Positions 10,136 through 19,640 of a stretch of DNA of 36,053 nucleotides are shown here, piece after piece. Location of the stretch: the NCBI GenBank assembly GCA_002688175.1, contig NZCC01000010.1, positions 1-36,053 of the forward strand, written 5' to 3'. The position numbers were made by a program, and so were the translations under genes. The notes beneath the pieces were generated by a model. It searched no databases. It saw only the letters and a program-made list of their open reading frames with translations, and had not been told where the DNA came from. Positions within the stretch are counted from its first letter, which is position 1. The number at the start of each line of letters is the position of its first letter. Source of the stretch: Chromatiales bacterium (GTDB lineage: Bacteria > Pseudomonadota > Gammaproteobacteria > Steroidobacterales > GCA-2729495).

Positions 10136-10690
10136 ATGCAAGCACCAATGAAATTCTGCAGCGATTGCGGTAAACCCGTCACCATCACCATTCCCACTGG
10201 TGACAACCGGGAACGTTATGTCTGCAGTAACTGCGGGAAGATCCATTACCAGAACCCACGGATAGTCGCCGGTTGTGTAGCGGAATTCCAGGGCAAAATC
10301 CTGCTGTGTCAGCGGGCCATCGAACCACGCCTGGGCTACTGGACAGTACCCGCCGGTTTCATGGAACTTGGCGAAACCGTAGCGGATGCTGCAGCCCGCG
10401 AGACTCTGGAAGAGGCCGAGGCGCAGGTCGAGGTCGGCGCACTGATTGCTGTCGTGGACGTTCTGCAGGCCAAGCAGGTGCATGTCTTTTTTGCCGGAAT
10501 TCTGGGCGAACCCAGCTTTGCTGCCGGCGATGAGACCCTGGACGCAGCCCTGTTTACACCTGACGACATCCCTTGGGATAATATCTCATTTCCAAGTGTG
10601 CGCATTGCGCTGGAGCAGTTTTTGCGCAACAGCGAGAGTGGCCGAGACGACCTTTGCCTGCGCACAGCTCCGGGCCAGCCACTCGATTGA
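10136..10690 (+). CDS. Nudix hydrolase with N-terminal zinc ribbon
   Basis: The 184-residue protein starts with a four-cysteine zinc ribbon (C8, C11, C30, C33) followed by a Nudix domain, a layout seen in NADH pyrophosphatase-like and ADP-ribose pyrophosphatase-like enzymes. The Nudix box is at about 74-96 (GFMELGETVADAAARETLEE). It keeps the catalytic RExxEE, but its last conserved glycine is replaced by glutamate. It would hydrolyse a nucleoside diphosphate linked to another moiety, and the substrate cannot be told. The start may be ATG 10136 or ATG 10148 (MKFCSDCG, closer to related proteins). Neither has a good ribosome-binding site, because the upstream DNA is the palindrome arm, which could occlude initiation in the mRNA. 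Confidence 0.88.
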   Translation: MQAPMKFCSDCGKPVTITIPTGDNRERYVCSNCGKIHYQNPRIVAGCVAEFQGKILLCQRAIEPRLGYWTVPAGFMELGETVADAAARETLEEAEAQVEVGALIAVVDVLQAKQVHVFFAGILGEPSFAAGDETLDAALFTPDDIPWDNISFPSVRIALEQFLRNSESGRDDLCLRTAPGQPLD

Positions 10691-10701
10691 TCTGCCGGAC
10701 C

Positions 10702-10731
10702 TTGGACACTGTCTGCGAAATATACGTATAT
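10702..10731 (+). promoter_or_regulatory. Possible promoter of fdxA
   Basis: TTGGAC (10702-10707) and GTATAT (10726-10731) are spaced 18 bp apart. The -10 lies within the perfect 12-bp palindrome ATATACGTATAT (10720-10731). This is the best-looking promoter in the 130-bp gap before the ferredoxin gene, but it is a match by eye only. Confidence 0.3.
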
Positions 10732-10820
10732 GCTCGAAAAATATTTGATTTCCAGCCCGAAATCACTAAAGTACCGCGGTCTATGACAAGGGGATCATAC
10801 CAGCTTACCCGGAGAATCGA

Positions 10821-11144
10821 ATGACTTTTGTTGTCACCGAGAACTGTATCAAGTGCAAATTAATGGATTGTGTCGAGGTTTGTCCCGTCGACTGTTTCCA
10901 TGAAGGACCGAATATGCTCGTCATTGATCCCGATGAGTGCATTGACTGTACGCTGTGTGAACCGGAGTGTCCGATCGAGGCCATCTTATCGGAGGATGAG
11001 GTACCCGAGGATCAGCAAAACTTCCTGCAACTTAATGAAGAACTGTCGCATGAATGGCCTGTCATTACCGAAGCCGACACGCCACCGGATGATTGTGACG
11101 AGTGGCGCGATAAGCCAGACAAGCTCAAACTGCTGGAACGCTGA
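10821..11144 (+). CDS. fdxA: Seven-iron ferredoxin (3Fe-4S/4Fe-4S), FdxA type
   Basis: This is a 107-residue electron carrier very like Azotobacter vinelandii ferredoxin I. By that comparison C9, C17 and C50 would hold the 3Fe-4S cluster and C21, C40, C43 and C46 the 4Fe-4S cluster. The sequence runs [18 protein letters not shown], then [14 protein letters not shown], followed by the family's acidic C-terminal extension ending LKLLER. A good ribosome-binding site (CCGGAGA) precedes the ATG. It is monocistronic and converges on dsbC. Its redox partner is not evident from the neighbours. Confidence 0.96.
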   Translation: MTFVVTENCIKCKLMDCVEVCPVDCFHEGPNMLVIDPDECIDCTLCEPECPIEAILSEDEVPEDQQNFLQLNEELSHEWPVITEADTPPDDCDEWRDKPDKLKLLER

Positions 11145-11196
11145 CCACCACGGATCAGGTAATAGCGACCAAGACTACTCCGCAAATATTATCTGG

Positions 11197-11919
11197 TTAT
11201 TTTTCCAGATGTTCGAGTAGCTCGTTCGGCGGCACGTAGCCGGGAATCAACTCCCCGTTTTGCGCGACAATCGCCGGTGTCCCGCGAATTCCAATCGTCC
11301 GACCCAGTTCGTAATGCTGCGCAACAGGTGTCGGTCCGCAATCCTCAGAGTTAATGTTTACACCGCCTTTTGCCTTCGTCAAAGCCGCATTTTGATCGTC
11401 AGCACACCAGACTTCCTCAGCCTTGAACCAGCTCGACGTGTCAGGTCCGCTACGCGGAAAAAACATGTAACGCACCTCAATGCCGAGATCGTTATATGCA
11501 GACATTTCGCGGTGCAACTTACGACAATAACCGCAGTCAATGTCGGTGAATACGGTTATCGAATGCTTGACCTCTTCAGGGCGGAACACAATCATGCTGC
11601 TCTCCCCGATTTGATCGATTGAGGCCTGACGCGCAACTTCGCGGTGACTTTCAGTCAGGTTGCGTTCATCAACCGTATCGTAGATATCCCCTTGAATCAG
11701 ATACCGTCCGTCAGCAGATATATAGCTAATCTGCCCACCCAGCATGATCTGGTAGAGCCCGGGGATTGGCGATGTCGTGATGCTACCAGCTGATAATTCG
11801 GGCAAAATCTCCAGGATCTTGCTTCGGTCAGCTGCGCTGACACCATCGGCACCAAAAACAGGGGCTGAACACAGCACGACCGCAGCCACGAGTACACATA
11901 ATGTTCTTGTCAATTTCAT
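11197..11919 (-). CDS. dsbC: Thiol:disulfide isomerase DsbC
   Basis: DsbC is a periplasmic V-shaped dimer that rearranges wrong disulfide bonds and is kept reduced by DsbD. The 240 residues start with a signal peptide (about 1-23, ending VFGA). An N-terminal dimerisation domain follows, then a thioredoxin domain with the active site C129-G-Y-C132 in FTDIDCGYCRKLH. The structural cysteine pair is probably C172/C194, and the cis-proline is in RGTPAIV (T214-P215). It follows xerD on the same strand, as in the E. coli xerD-dsbC-recJ order, but a terminator-like hairpin lies between them, so it may have its own promoter in 11920-12030. Confidence 0.95.
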   Translation of the reverse strand: MKLTRTLCVLVAAVVLCSAPVFGADGVSAADRSKILEILPELSAGSITTSPIPGLYQIMLGGQISYISADGRYLIQGDIYDTVDERNLTESHREVARQASIDQIGESSMIVFRPEEVKHSITVFTDIDCGYCRKLHREMSAYNDLGIEVRYMFFPRSGPDTSSWFKAEEVWCADDQNAALTKAKGGVNINSEDCGPTPVAQHYELGRTIGIRGTPAIVAQNGELIPGYVPPNELLEHLEK

Positions 11920-12032
11920 TATCCAGTTCCAATTAAGGTGTATACCAAGAGTTGGACCGCTTTATGGCATCCAGGTTCCATCAGCTACACTGAATTACGG
12001 CTGCCTGGATATAAACATACCACAATGAAACA

Positions 12033-12063
12033 GGGATGATGCCGAATCAACCAGCATCATCCC
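12033..12063 (-). terminator. Terminator-like hairpin after xerD
   Basis: GGGATGATGC (12033-12042) and GCATCATCCC (12054-12063) form a perfect 10-bp stem with an 11-nt loop, 20 bp beyond the xerD stop. On the minus strand it is followed by TGTTTCATTG, a modest T-rich tract, so termination may be partial. Confidence 0.6.
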
Positions 12064-12083
12064 CGTCACTATATGCATCTGTA

Positions 12084-13022
12084 CTAGGCTCGTGGGTGAT
12101 GCCGCGAATGCAATTCCTTCATGCGGACCCGAGCGACATGCGTATAAATCTGTGTTGTTGATAAATCGCTGTGACCCAGCAACATCTGTACAACACGTAA
12201 ATCAGCGCCATTATTCAGCAGATGAGTTGCAAATGCATGACGCAGTGTATGCGGCGACAACTTGCCCTTAATATCTGCTTTCTTGGTGTAACGCTTGATG
12301 ATGTGCCAAAACGCCTGGCGGGTCATTCGATCTCCACGCCGGGTCGGAAACAAATAATCGGTATTACGTTCCAGCAGAATCTCGATGCGTGGACCTCCCA
12401 GAAATTCACGCAGCCAGTCTTGCGCTTCATCGCCGATCGGAATCAGACGCTCACGCTCACCTTTACCCGTGACTCGCAACACACCCTGATTAAGATTGAT
12501 TTCACTCTGCTTCAGATTAATCAATTCGGTAACACGCAGCCCGGTCGCATACAGGACCTCAAGCATCGTACGATCACGATGACCAAGCGGGTCATGCACA
12601 TCTGGCGCAGCAAGTAAGGCATTAACCTCTTCTTCAGTCGGCGACCGCGGCAACGACCTGCCAATCTTTGGCATATCAATTTTTAACGTCGGATCTTCAC
12701 CGATAACGCCTTCGCGCAACAGGAAGCGATAAAAACGCCGGAAACTCGATAACTGCCGGGCTGTTGATCTTGGCTTGGCACCCTCTTTAGTGCGCCAGGC
12801 AATAAAGGTCAGCAAGTCGGCACGAGTCGCAAAAATAAGGCTGATATCCTTTTTTGCGAGCCAGCGTTTCAACACCATGAGATCGGCACGATAAGCACCG
12901 AGCGTATTGACCGACAGGCCACGCTCCATCCAGATCGTATCAAGAAACTTGTCGATAATTACCTCAGGCGCAGTTTGTTCGGAGCCGGCTTCGGCTACGA
13001 TATTGATAGAATTTTGTGACAT
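12084..13022 (-). CDS. xerD: Site-specific tyrosine recombinase XerD
   Basis: XerD, with XerC, resolves chromosome dimers at dif. The 312-residue protein has the N-terminal SAM-like core-binding domain (about 20-110) and the catalytic domain. All catalytic residues are present: R163 in ATGLRVTEL, K187 in VTGKGERER, H258-xx-R261 in SPHTLRHAFATHLL, H284 in LLGHSDLSTT and nucleophile Y293 in QIYTHV. The xerD-dsbC arrangement and the full-length chromosomal type argue for the housekeeping enzyme and not an integron or phage integrase. The N-terminus is about 14 residues longer than in E. coli. Confidence 0.93.
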   Translation of the reverse strand: MSQNSINIVAEAGSEQTAPEVIIDKFLDTIWMERGLSVNTLGAYRADLMVLKRWLAKKDISLIFATRADLLTFIAWRTKEGAKPRSTARQLSSFRRFYRFLLREGVIGEDPTLKIDMPKIGRSLPRSPTEEEVNALLAAPDVHDPLGHRDRTMLEVLYATGLRVTELINLKQSEINLNQGVLRVTGKGERERLIPIGDEAQDWLREFLGGPRIEILLERNTDYLFPTRRGDRMTRQAFWHIIKRYTKKADIKGKLSPHTLRHAFATHLLNNGADLRVVQMLLGHSDLSTTQIYTHVARVRMKELHSRHHPRA

Positions 13023-13310
13023 TACTTTAGATCCGTCCTTTCAGCAATCTGTCTGAACTCGCCTACGTACCGGAACGTTCGCTTTGAGACCAACCCGATT
13101 GAACTCTCTTCATGCAACACTGATAATTCCTCCGGTCAGCATCACATGCCCTTACTCAGCATTACCGACAGCAGTTACTGACCTCCTCAACAACTGCAAA
13201 ACCGGTTAGGCTGGCGGCAAGTATGTGCCGCCTGCTTGCCACTCGCCGTGATTGATTTCACAAAAAATATCAATGGATTACATAAATATTGAGTTAACTA
13301 AATCTCCCTG
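13023..13310. other. Divergent intergenic region with small hairpin
   Basis: This 288-bp gap separates xerD (minus) and the acyltransferase gene (plus) and should contain both promoters. The one clear structure is a GC-rich hairpin, GGCGGCA (13213-13219) and TGCCGCC (13226-13232) with a 6-nt loop. No T-run follows on either strand, so it is not a standard terminator. I find no credible small gene. Confidence 0.5.
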
Positions 13311-14036
13311 ATGAAAGCCATGATTACGTCTGTAACCCAACGAATTTACGGGATGTTTACCTGGCTGATATTTTTCTCGGTCATAATCCCGACAATCTGT
13401 TTGCTGGCCATTACCCCTGGACAGCACAACAGGCGAGTAATGGTGCAAAAAGCTGCCGCTTTGATTCTTTTTGTGACCGGCGTCACACCACGCGTTACTG
13501 GATATGAAAACCTGCCGGATGATCGGTCTGTCGTGGTCGCTAATCATGCGAGCTACCTGGATGGCATCATCCTGACCGCCGTATTACCGCCACGCTTCAC
13601 CTTCATCATCAAACGGGAGATGTCCCGCGTACCGTTTGCCAGCTTCCTGCTGCGGCGTATTGGCTCGGAATTTGTCGACCGCTCCCGCAACCAGCGCAAT
13701 ATGATCGATGCGCGGCGCATCATGCATGCTGCCGGAACCGGACAGTCGCTGGTATTTTTCCCTGAAGGCACGATCAGGCGTGAGACAGGTCTGCGCCACT
13801 TTCACCATGGCGCTTTTGCAGCAGCGAAACGCGGCAACCTGAAACTCGTTCCGGTGGCAATCTGTGGCAGTCGCGACATACTACCGGCAACCCAGGCGCT
13901 GCCAATCCGGGCAACACTTGAAGTCATCATCAAGCCCGTCATTAGCCCGGGGTCAACACAAACTTCTACCCGGGACCTGATGCAAGCCTGCCGAAACAGC
14001 ATTCTTGAAGATCTGAACGAACCGGACACCCCGTAA
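13311..14036 (+). CDS. PlsC-family 1-acylglycerol-3-phosphate acyltransferase
   Basis: This 241-residue lysophospholipid acyltransferase-family protein has an N-terminal membrane segment (about 15-33) and a PlsC domain. It shows the HX4D acyltransfer motif NHASYLD (78-84), the IIKREMSRVPF block and the FPEGT substrate-binding motif (150-154). It would acylate lysophosphatidate or a related acceptor at the inner membrane. Whether it is the housekeeping PlsC or a specialised paralogue (for example for ornithine lipids) cannot be settled from sequence. No strong ribosome-binding site precedes the ATG, and a second ATG lies three codons in. Confidence 0.88.
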   Translation: MKAMITSVTQRIYGMFTWLIFFSVIIPTICLLAITPGQHNRRVMVQKAAALILFVTGVTPRVTGYENLPDDRSVVVANHASYLDGIILTAVLPPRFTFIIKREMSRVPFASFLLRRIGSEFVDRSRNQRNMIDARRIMHAAGTGQSLVFFPEGTIRRETGLRHFHHGAFAAAKRGNLKLVPVAICGSRDILPATQALPIRATLEVIIKPVISPGSTQTSTRDLMQACRNSILEDLNEPDTP

Positions 14037-14139
14037 TCATCATGTTATGCCTTGGCTGAATCCCTTTCGCAACGCATAATGAGGGTCTGTTACGAGTGTC
14101 AGTGCAGCATTAATCCACTTCAGCAGTAAATTGAGTCAT

Positions 14140-15327
14140 ATGAACGCAAACACCGATCCCATCGTCATTGTTGCCGCCCACCGAACACCCATCGGCGCCT
14201 TCCAGGGAACCCTCAGTCCGGTCAGTGCACCTGACCTGTCAGCCACAGCGACGAGTGCCTGCATTGAGGCAACGGGGATCAATGCTGCGGACATCGATGA
14301 AGTCATCATCGGCTGCGTGCTACCCGCTGGCACCGGCCAGGCACCTGCTCGTCAGGCAGCACTTGCAGCAGGCCTGCCCAATAATGTCGGCTGCATGACA
14401 ATCAATAAGGTCTGCGGTTCCGGCCTGAAGGCAGCCATGCTCGCACACGACCTGATTCGTGCCGGTTCGGCAAAAATTGTGCTGGCAGGCGGCATGGAGT
14501 CGATGAGCAACGCACCTTATCTGTTGCCAAAGGCCCGCTCCGGCTACCGCATGGGACACCAGGAAGTTATCGATCATATGTTTTTTGATGGCCTGCAGGA
14601 CGCTTACTCCGGCAACATGATGGGCCTGTTCGCCGAACAGACGGCAAGCCACTATGCATTCAGCCGTGAGGAACAGGATGCCTTTGCGATTGAATCGGTA
14701 AGACGGGCAAATACTGCGGCTGATAATGGTGCATTCGCAGACGAGTTGGCGCCGGTAACTTTCACCCACCGTAGAAAACAAACCACCGTTGATACGGATG
14801 AAGAACCCTTACGCGCTAATATTGAACGGATCCCGACACTGCGGCCGGCATTTTCAAAAGACGGGACGGTGACGGCGGCAACATCATCAACAATTGCCGA
14901 TGGCGCTGCCTCACTTATTCTCATGTCAGAAAGTAATGCCGAACAACGTGGCCTGGAGCCGCTCGCACGAATTGTCGGGCACGCCGGGCACGCGCACGAA
15001 CCGGAATGGTTCACGACAGCGCCGGTATCGGCCATCAAAAAACTACATGAACAAACAGGTTGGTTGCCCGATGATGTCGATCTCTATGAGATTAACGAAG
15101 CATTCGCCTGCGTCACCATGGCTGCCATGAAAGACATCGGTATCGACCATGCCAAGGTCAATGTACATGGCGGTGCCTGCGCCCTTGGCCATCCACTTGG
15201 CGCCAGTGGTGCACGCATTACCACAACACTGATTCATGCGTTACGTAACCGCGGTGGACACTGGGGTATCGCCGCGCTGTGCATCGGTGGCGGCGAAGCT
15301 GTTGCTATCGCACTTGAGATCGACTGA
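14140..15327 (+). CDS. Acetyl-CoA C-acetyltransferase (thiolase)
   Basis: This degradative/biosynthetic thiolase condenses two acetyl-CoA or cleaves acetoacetyl-CoA (or longer 3-ketoacyl-CoA). The 395-residue protein has the acyl-accepting cysteine in [10 protein letters not shown] (about C92). It also has [11 protein letters not shown], the loop NEAFA, the His in GHPLGASG (about 351) and the proton-donating Cys in CIGGGEA (about 381). I place the start at ATG 14140, which has TGAG upstream. The frame opens at TTG 14131, which is less likely. It converges with the ETF-QO gene 8 bp away, so both point to fatty-acid or branched-chain acyl-CoA oxidation. Confidence 0.94.
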   Translation: MNANTDPIVIVAAHRTPIGAFQGTLSPVSAPDLSATATSACIEATGINAADIDEVIIGCVLPAGTGQAPARQAALAAGLPNNVGCMTINKVCGSGLKAAMLAHDLIRAGSAKIVLAGGMESMSNAPYLLPKARSGYRMGHQEVIDHMFFDGLQDAYSGNMMGLFAEQTASHYAFSREEQDAFAIESVRRANTAADNGAFADELAPVTFTHRRKQTTVDTDEEPLRANIERIPTLRPAFSKDGTVTAATSSTIADGAASLILMSESNAEQRGLEPLARIVGHAGHAHEPEWFTTAPVSAIKKLHEQTGWLPDDVDLYEINEAFACVTMAAMKDIGIDHAKVNVHGGACALGHPLGASGARITTTLIHALRNRGGHWGIAALCIGGGEAVAIALEID

Positions 15328-15335
15328 CATCCGGT

Positions 15336-16985
15336 CTACATACCTGTGTAGTTTGGCCCCCCGCCACCTTCGGGCACCACCCAGTTGATATTCTGCGACG
15401 GATCCTTGATATCGCAGGTCTTGCAGTGAACACAGTTCTGCGCATTGACCTGGAAACGTGGCTCTTCACCCTCATCACTCACAACCTCATAGACACCCGC
15501 CGGGCAGTAACGCTGGGCTGGTTCATCGTATTCTGGCAAGTTATAACTGATCGGCACCTGTGGATCCTTCAATTGCAAATGGCTGGCCTGATCTTCTTCG
15601 TGATTGGTACTCGACAAAAACACTGACGACAAGCGATCAAAACTGATAACCCCATCAGGATTCGGATAATCGATTGAAGCAGCATCCGCAGCCTTTTGCA
15701 GACAATCATGATCCGGCTGTGGGCTGTGCAAAGTAAAAGGCAAACGACCATTAAAAATATTCTGATCGATCCAGATAAATGCAGAACCGAGCAACATACC
15801 GAATTTCTTCATGGCCGGGCCGAAGTTACGGGCACGATGCAACTCTTCGTAGACCCATGACGAACGTACCCGCTCCTCATAATCCTGCAGAACCACCGGT
15901 GCGTTTTCGCCGGCAGAAAGTGCAGCAAAAATTGATTCGGCGGCAAGCATGCCGGTCTTCATCGCTGTATGCGTCCCTTTGATCTTGGCTCCATTCAAGA
16001 ATCCGGCTTCACAACCGGCGAGTAAGCCACCCGGAAATACGAGCTTCGGTATGGATTGCAGTCCACCCTTATTCACCGCACGCGCGCCATATGAGATGCG
16101 CTTCCCGCCCTCGAGCGTACGTTGAATAACCGGGTGATGCTTCCAGCGCTGAAACTCATCAAATGGACTCAAGTGCGGATTGGCATAATTCAAGGCAACA
16201 ATCAGGCCGAGATATACCTGATTATCCCTGGCGTGATACAGAAAGCCGCCACCCTCGATATTGACTAATGGCCACCCGAAGGTGTGTTCGACACGTCCCT
16301 CGTGGTGCTTATCCGGATCGACAGTCCAGATTTCCTTGATACCGATGCCATAGTGCTGTGGATCGCAATCATCCCGCAGCCCGTATTCATCCATGAGTGA
16401 CTTGCCAAGGCTACCGCGACAGCCTTCCGCAAATAATGTATATCGTGCCCGCAATTCATAGCCCGGCTCGAAAGTCGTCTTCGGCTTCCCCGCTGCATCA
16501 CGACCCATGTCACCGGTAGCAACGCCAACGACGCGACCCTCTTCATACAGTACTTCGGCTACGGCAAACCCGGGGAAAATATTAACCCCGAGCGCCTCGG
16601 CCTGATCACCTAACCAGCGGCACAACTCGCCAAGGCTGATGATAAAATTCCCGTGATTGCGCGCCGGCTTCGGTACAAAAAAATCAGGTACCTGCAGCGC
16701 GCCACTGTCGCCTGACAGGAAATGGACTTTATCGCCGGTTACCGGCACTTTCACCGGGGCCTGCCGTTCACGCCAGTCGGCAAATAACTCATCAAGCGGC
16801 CGCGACTCGAAAATAGCACCTGACAGGATATGCGCGCCGATTTCAGAACCTTTCTCGACGAGACAAACATTCAATTCCTGACCCGCATCGTCGGCTAGTT
16901 GCATCAAACGACAAGCTGCGGCCAGTCCGCACGGCCCGCCGCCAACAATCACGACATCGAATTCCATAGATTCTCGTTCAGACAT
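15336..16985 (-). CDS. Electron transfer flavoprotein-ubiquinone oxidoreductase
   Basis: ETF-QO passes electrons from acyl-CoA dehydrogenases, via ETF, into the ubiquinone pool at the inner membrane. The 549-residue product has an N-terminal FAD dinucleotide fold (VVIVGGGPCGLAAACRLMQ), the membrane/ubiquinone segment in the middle, and a C-terminal ferredoxin-like domain with CPAGVYEV and NCVHCKTCDIKDP holding one 4Fe-4S cluster. The start is ATG 16985, which gives MSERESMEFD like relatives. ATG 16967 is a possible shorter start, and the longer frame upstream has no family similarity. It is divergent from zapE. Confidence 0.95.
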   Translation of the reverse strand: MSERESMEFDVVIVGGGPCGLAAACRLMQLADDAGQELNVCLVEKGSEIGAHILSGAIFESRPLDELFADWRERQAPVKVPVTGDKVHFLSGDSGALQVPDFFVPKPARNHGNFIISLGELCRWLGDQAEALGVNIFPGFAVAEVLYEEGRVVGVATGDMGRDAAGKPKTTFEPGYELRARYTLFAEGCRGSLGKSLMDEYGLRDDCDPQHYGIGIKEIWTVDPDKHHEGRVEHTFGWPLVNIEGGGFLYHARDNQVYLGLIVALNYANPHLSPFDEFQRWKHHPVIQRTLEGGKRISYGARAVNKGGLQSIPKLVFPGGLLAGCEAGFLNGAKIKGTHTAMKTGMLAAESIFAALSAGENAPVVLQDYEERVRSSWVYEELHRARNFGPAMKKFGMLLGSAFIWIDQNIFNGRLPFTLHSPQPDHDCLQKAADAASIDYPNPDGVISFDRLSSVFLSSTNHEEDQASHLQLKDPQVPISYNLPEYDEPAQRYCPAGVYEVVSDEGEEPRFQVNAQNCVHCKTCDIKDPSQNINWVVPEGGGGPNYTGM

Positions 16986-17032
16986 TTCCCATACCTGTTG
17001 CTGCCAACTGCACCACCGAACTCTATCTGTAT

Positions 17033-17043
17033 TGTACGGTACA
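17033..17043. promoter_or_regulatory. Candidate operator dyad between ETF-QO and zapE genes
   Basis: TGTAC-G-GTACA is a perfect 11-bp dyad in the 66-bp gap between the two divergent start codons. It could be a regulator site, but I cannot match it to a known consensus. A similar GGTAC-T-GTACC occurs before queA (5720-5730). Confidence 0.25.
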
Positions 17044-17051
17044 GTTACCGG

Positions 17052-18149
17052 ATGAATCTGCACGATCTCTACATAGAATCCCTGAACGAGCATGGATTTA
17101 CCGCCGATGCTGCTCAACTAGAGTCCGTGGCAGCACTGGAACGTATCCGCAGTGAACTACTGGCTACATCACACAGCAGGTTCCCGCGACCAGGCTTCCT
17201 GCGATCCCTGCGCAGCACCAACCAGCCAGCGCCCGTACCCGGCGCCTATCTATGGGGTGGCGTCGGCCGCGGCAAAACCTTTGTCATGGACCTGTTCTTC
17301 GACAGTCTGCCGTTTGAAAACAAGCTACGACAGCATTTTCACCGCATGATGTATTATGTACACAAGCAGCTTAAGCAACTCGACAATCAAACTGACCCGC
17401 TTGAAACAGTCGCCAGGAACCTGGCTCAACGCGCTCGTGTAATCTGTTTTGATGAATTCTTTGTTGCGGATATTGCGGATGCGATGATCCTGGGCAGATT
17501 GCTTGATGCCCTCTTTCGCCACGGTGTCACACTGATCGCAACATCAAATATTCCCCCCGATGAGTTATACCGGGACGGCCTGCAACGCCAGCAGTTCTTG
17601 CCGGCCATTGAACTGCTGAAGCTGAAAACTGAAATAATTGAAGTTAACGGTGACACCGATTATCGGCTACGGGTACTGGAACAGGCCGAAATCTATCACT
17701 CGCCACTTGACGACGAAGCCACACACAACCTTGTCAGCTACTTCGAATGTATCGCACCGGAACCGGGCACCAAGAATCAATCGATCGAGGTACATGGCCG
17801 GAGGATCCCGCTTCGCCGTCGCGCGGACGGCATTGCCTGGTTTGATTTCACCGCATTGTGCGATGGTCCGCGCAGTCAGAATGATTACATCGAGATTGCT
17901 CGTAGCTTCCAGACGATCATCCTGTCTGACCTGCCAATCCTTGATTCTCTGAAAGAGAATGAAGCCCGTCGCTTCATCGCGCTCGTCGATGAATTCTATG
18001 ACCGCAGAGTCAAACTGATTATCGCTGCTGCAGCACCGATTGCGGAAATTTATTCAGGCCGGCACCTCAATCGTGAATTCGAACGTACACAAAGCCGGTT
18101 GTGGGAGATGCAGTCACACGATTACCTGGCGGCTCCGCATCGACCTTGA
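17052..18149 (+). CDS. zapE: Cell division protein ZapE (AFG1-like ATPase)
   Basis: ZapE is a cytoplasmic AAA-type ATPase reported to associate with the Z-ring in E. coli, and its mitochondrial homologue is AFG1/LACE1. The 365-residue protein has Walker A GGVGRGKT (69-76), RHFHRMMYYVH-like text after it, Walker B VICFDEF (130-136), and sensor regions LIATSNIPPDELYRDGLQR and FLPAIELL, all characteristic of the family. I chose ATG 17052 because homologues begin there. The open frame to 16899 overlaps the opposite ETF-QO gene and is spurious. Confidence 0.93.
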   Translation: MNLHDLYIESLNEHGFTADAAQLESVAALERIRSELLATSHSRFPRPGFLRSLRSTNQPAPVPGAYLWGGVGRGKTFVMDLFFDSLPFENKLRQHFHRMMYYVHKQLKQLDNQTDPLETVARNLAQRARVICFDEFFVADIADAMILGRLLDALFRHGVTLIATSNIPPDELYRDGLQRQQFLPAIELLKLKTEIIEVNGDTDYRLRVLEQAEIYHSPLDDEATHNLVSYFECIAPEPGTKNQSIEVHGRRIPLRRRADGIAWFDFTALCDGPRSQNDYIEIARSFQTIILSDLPILDSLKENEARRFIALVDEFYDRRVKLIIAAAAPIAEIYSGRHLNREFERTQSRLWEMQSHDYLAAPHRP

Positions 18150-18225
18150 GTAATATTTCGGCCACCTGTTGCAGCGGACGGCCTGCTACACTAGCTCGCC
18201 TTGGTTATCATTCGGAGACTGCTAA

Positions 18226-18969
18226 ATGGCGGGAAAATTAGTCCTGTGCCGGCACGGGCAAAGTACCTGGAATCTTGAAAACCTGTTTACAGGCTGGCAT
18301 GACGTCGATCTGACTGAACAAGGACTGGCAGAAGCAATATCAGCCGGACAATTGCTGGGGCAACTCGATTTCACCTTCGACCTCGCCTACACCTCTGTTC
18401 TCAAGCGTGCGATTCGCACCTTGTGGATCATCCTCGATGAGATGAACCTGATGTGGATCCCGGTCGAACGCTCCTGGAAACTGAATGAACGCCATTACGG
18501 AGCCCTGCAGGGCCTGAACAAGGCCGAGACGGCGGAACAACATGGCGAGGACCAGGTCAAGATCTGGCGCCGCAGTTACGACATTCCGCCACCGGCACTG
18601 GAAACATCTGATCAGCGTCACCCCTGTCATGACCCACGCTATGCCGGTATCAACAACCTGCCGGCAACCGAGTCACTGAAAACTACGCTCGAACGCGTGC
18701 AGCCGTACTGGGAACAAAATATTGCACCTCAGCTCAGGGATGGCAAAAATATATTGATCGCAGCTCACGGTAATAGCCTGCGCGCACTGGTCAAAATGCT
18801 TGATGGCATCTCTGACGAAGATATTACGGAATTCAACATACCTACCGGTGTGCCCATCCTGTATGAACTGGACAACAACCTGGCCCCAACCAGCCGGGCA
18901 TTTCTCGGTGATCCAGAAGCAATCAAGCAGGCCGCAGCAGCCGTCGCACAACAAGCTGCGGGCAAGTAA
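18226..18969 (+). CDS. gpmA: 2,3-bisphosphoglycerate-dependent phosphoglycerate mutase
   Basis: GpmA interconverts 3- and 2-phosphoglycerate in glycolysis and gluconeogenesis via a phosphohistidine. The 247 residues match the dPGM family: nucleophile H10 in [24 protein letters not shown]88 in [20 protein letters not shown], and the second histidine H181 in [12 protein letters not shown]. The CGGAG ribosome-binding site is just upstream. It ends 16 bp before the gamma-carbonic anhydrase gene and is probably co-transcribed with it. Confidence 0.96.
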   Translation: MAGKLVLCRHGQSTWNLENLFTGWHDVDLTEQGLAEAISAGQLLGQLDFTFDLAYTSVLKRAIRTLWIILDEMNLMWIPVERSWKLNERHYGALQGLNKAETAEQHGEDQVKIWRRSYDIPPPALETSDQRHPCHDPRYAGINNLPATESLKTTLERVQPYWEQNIAPQLRDGKNILIAAHGNSLRALVKMLDGISDEDITEFNIPTGVPILYELDNNLAPTSRAFLGDPEAIKQAAAAVAQQAAGK

Positions 18970-18985
18970 AGGTCAATCCGCCAAC

Positions 18986-19522
18986 ATGATTTACGCGCTG
19001 GACAAACTCAGCCCGGAGATTCACAACCGCTGCTACATTGCACCGTCAGCGGACGTCATCGGCGATGTCATCCTCGAGGAAGACACCAGCATATGGTTCG
19101 GTGCCGTAGTGCGTGGCGATGTTGATCGCATCACGATCAGCCGTGGCTCTAATGTACAAGACAACTCAGTCTTACACTGCGACCCGGGCGCACCACTGAA
19201 GCTTGATGAATACGTCACCATTGGACACCAGGTCATGCTGCATGGCTGTCGGGTGGGCCACCATTCACTGATCGGCATCGGCACTACAATCCTGAATCAT
19301 GCCCACATTGGCGCCAACTCAATCGTCGGCGCCAATGCGCTGGTCACCGAGCACAAAAAGTTCCCCGATGGCGTACTAATACTGGGTGCGCCCGCCAAGA
19401 TAATTCGTGAACTAACCGCCGAGGAAATCTCGACCCTGCCCCGCTATGCGACACGCTATATCGAACGTTCAGAGCGCTATCGACGCAAACTTAGGGCAAT
19501 GAATCAGGCGCCTGAAAATTAA
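18986..19522 (+). CDS. Gamma-carbonic anhydrase family protein (YrdA-like)
   Basis: This is a left-handed beta-helix trimer-forming protein of 178 residues with hexapeptide repeats. Three histidines (H64, H81, H86) are placed as the zinc ligands of the family. R44-G-D46 and the QDNSVLH stretch are also conserved. Many YrdA-type members have weak or no carbonic anhydrase activity, and the proton-shuttle glutamates of Cam are not evident, so activity is uncertain. The start at ATG 18986 is set by homology. It is probably in an operon with gpmA and ends at a strong terminator. Confidence 0.9.
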   Translation: MIYALDKLSPEIHNRCYIAPSADVIGDVILEEDTSIWFGAVVRGDVDRITISRGSNVQDNSVLHCDPGAPLKLDEYVTIGHQVMLHGCRVGHHSLIGIGTTILNHAHIGANSIVGANALVTEHKKFPDGVLILGAPAKIIRELTAEEISTLPRYATRYIERSERYRRKLRAMNQAPEN

Positions 19523-19565
19523 AGTCTGACCGACTGCCGATGGCTCGCTATTGCCAATCATGACA

Positions 19566-19601
19566 CTAACCCTTTGGGGTTAGCGGGTCGCTAATTTTTT
19601 T
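19566..19601 (+). terminator. Intrinsic terminator after the gpmA/gamma-CA genes
   Basis: CTAACCC (19566-19572) pairs with GGGTTAG (19577-19583) over a 4-nt loop. Alternatively, TTAGC (19580-19584) pairs with GCTAA (19590-19594) directly before a seven-T run (19595-19601). The two stems overlap and exclude each other, but both favour termination on the plus strand. Confidence 0.7.
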
Positions 19602-19640
19602 ACCAACACAAGATTAGCTGTGATTTTCTGGCGGTTGGGA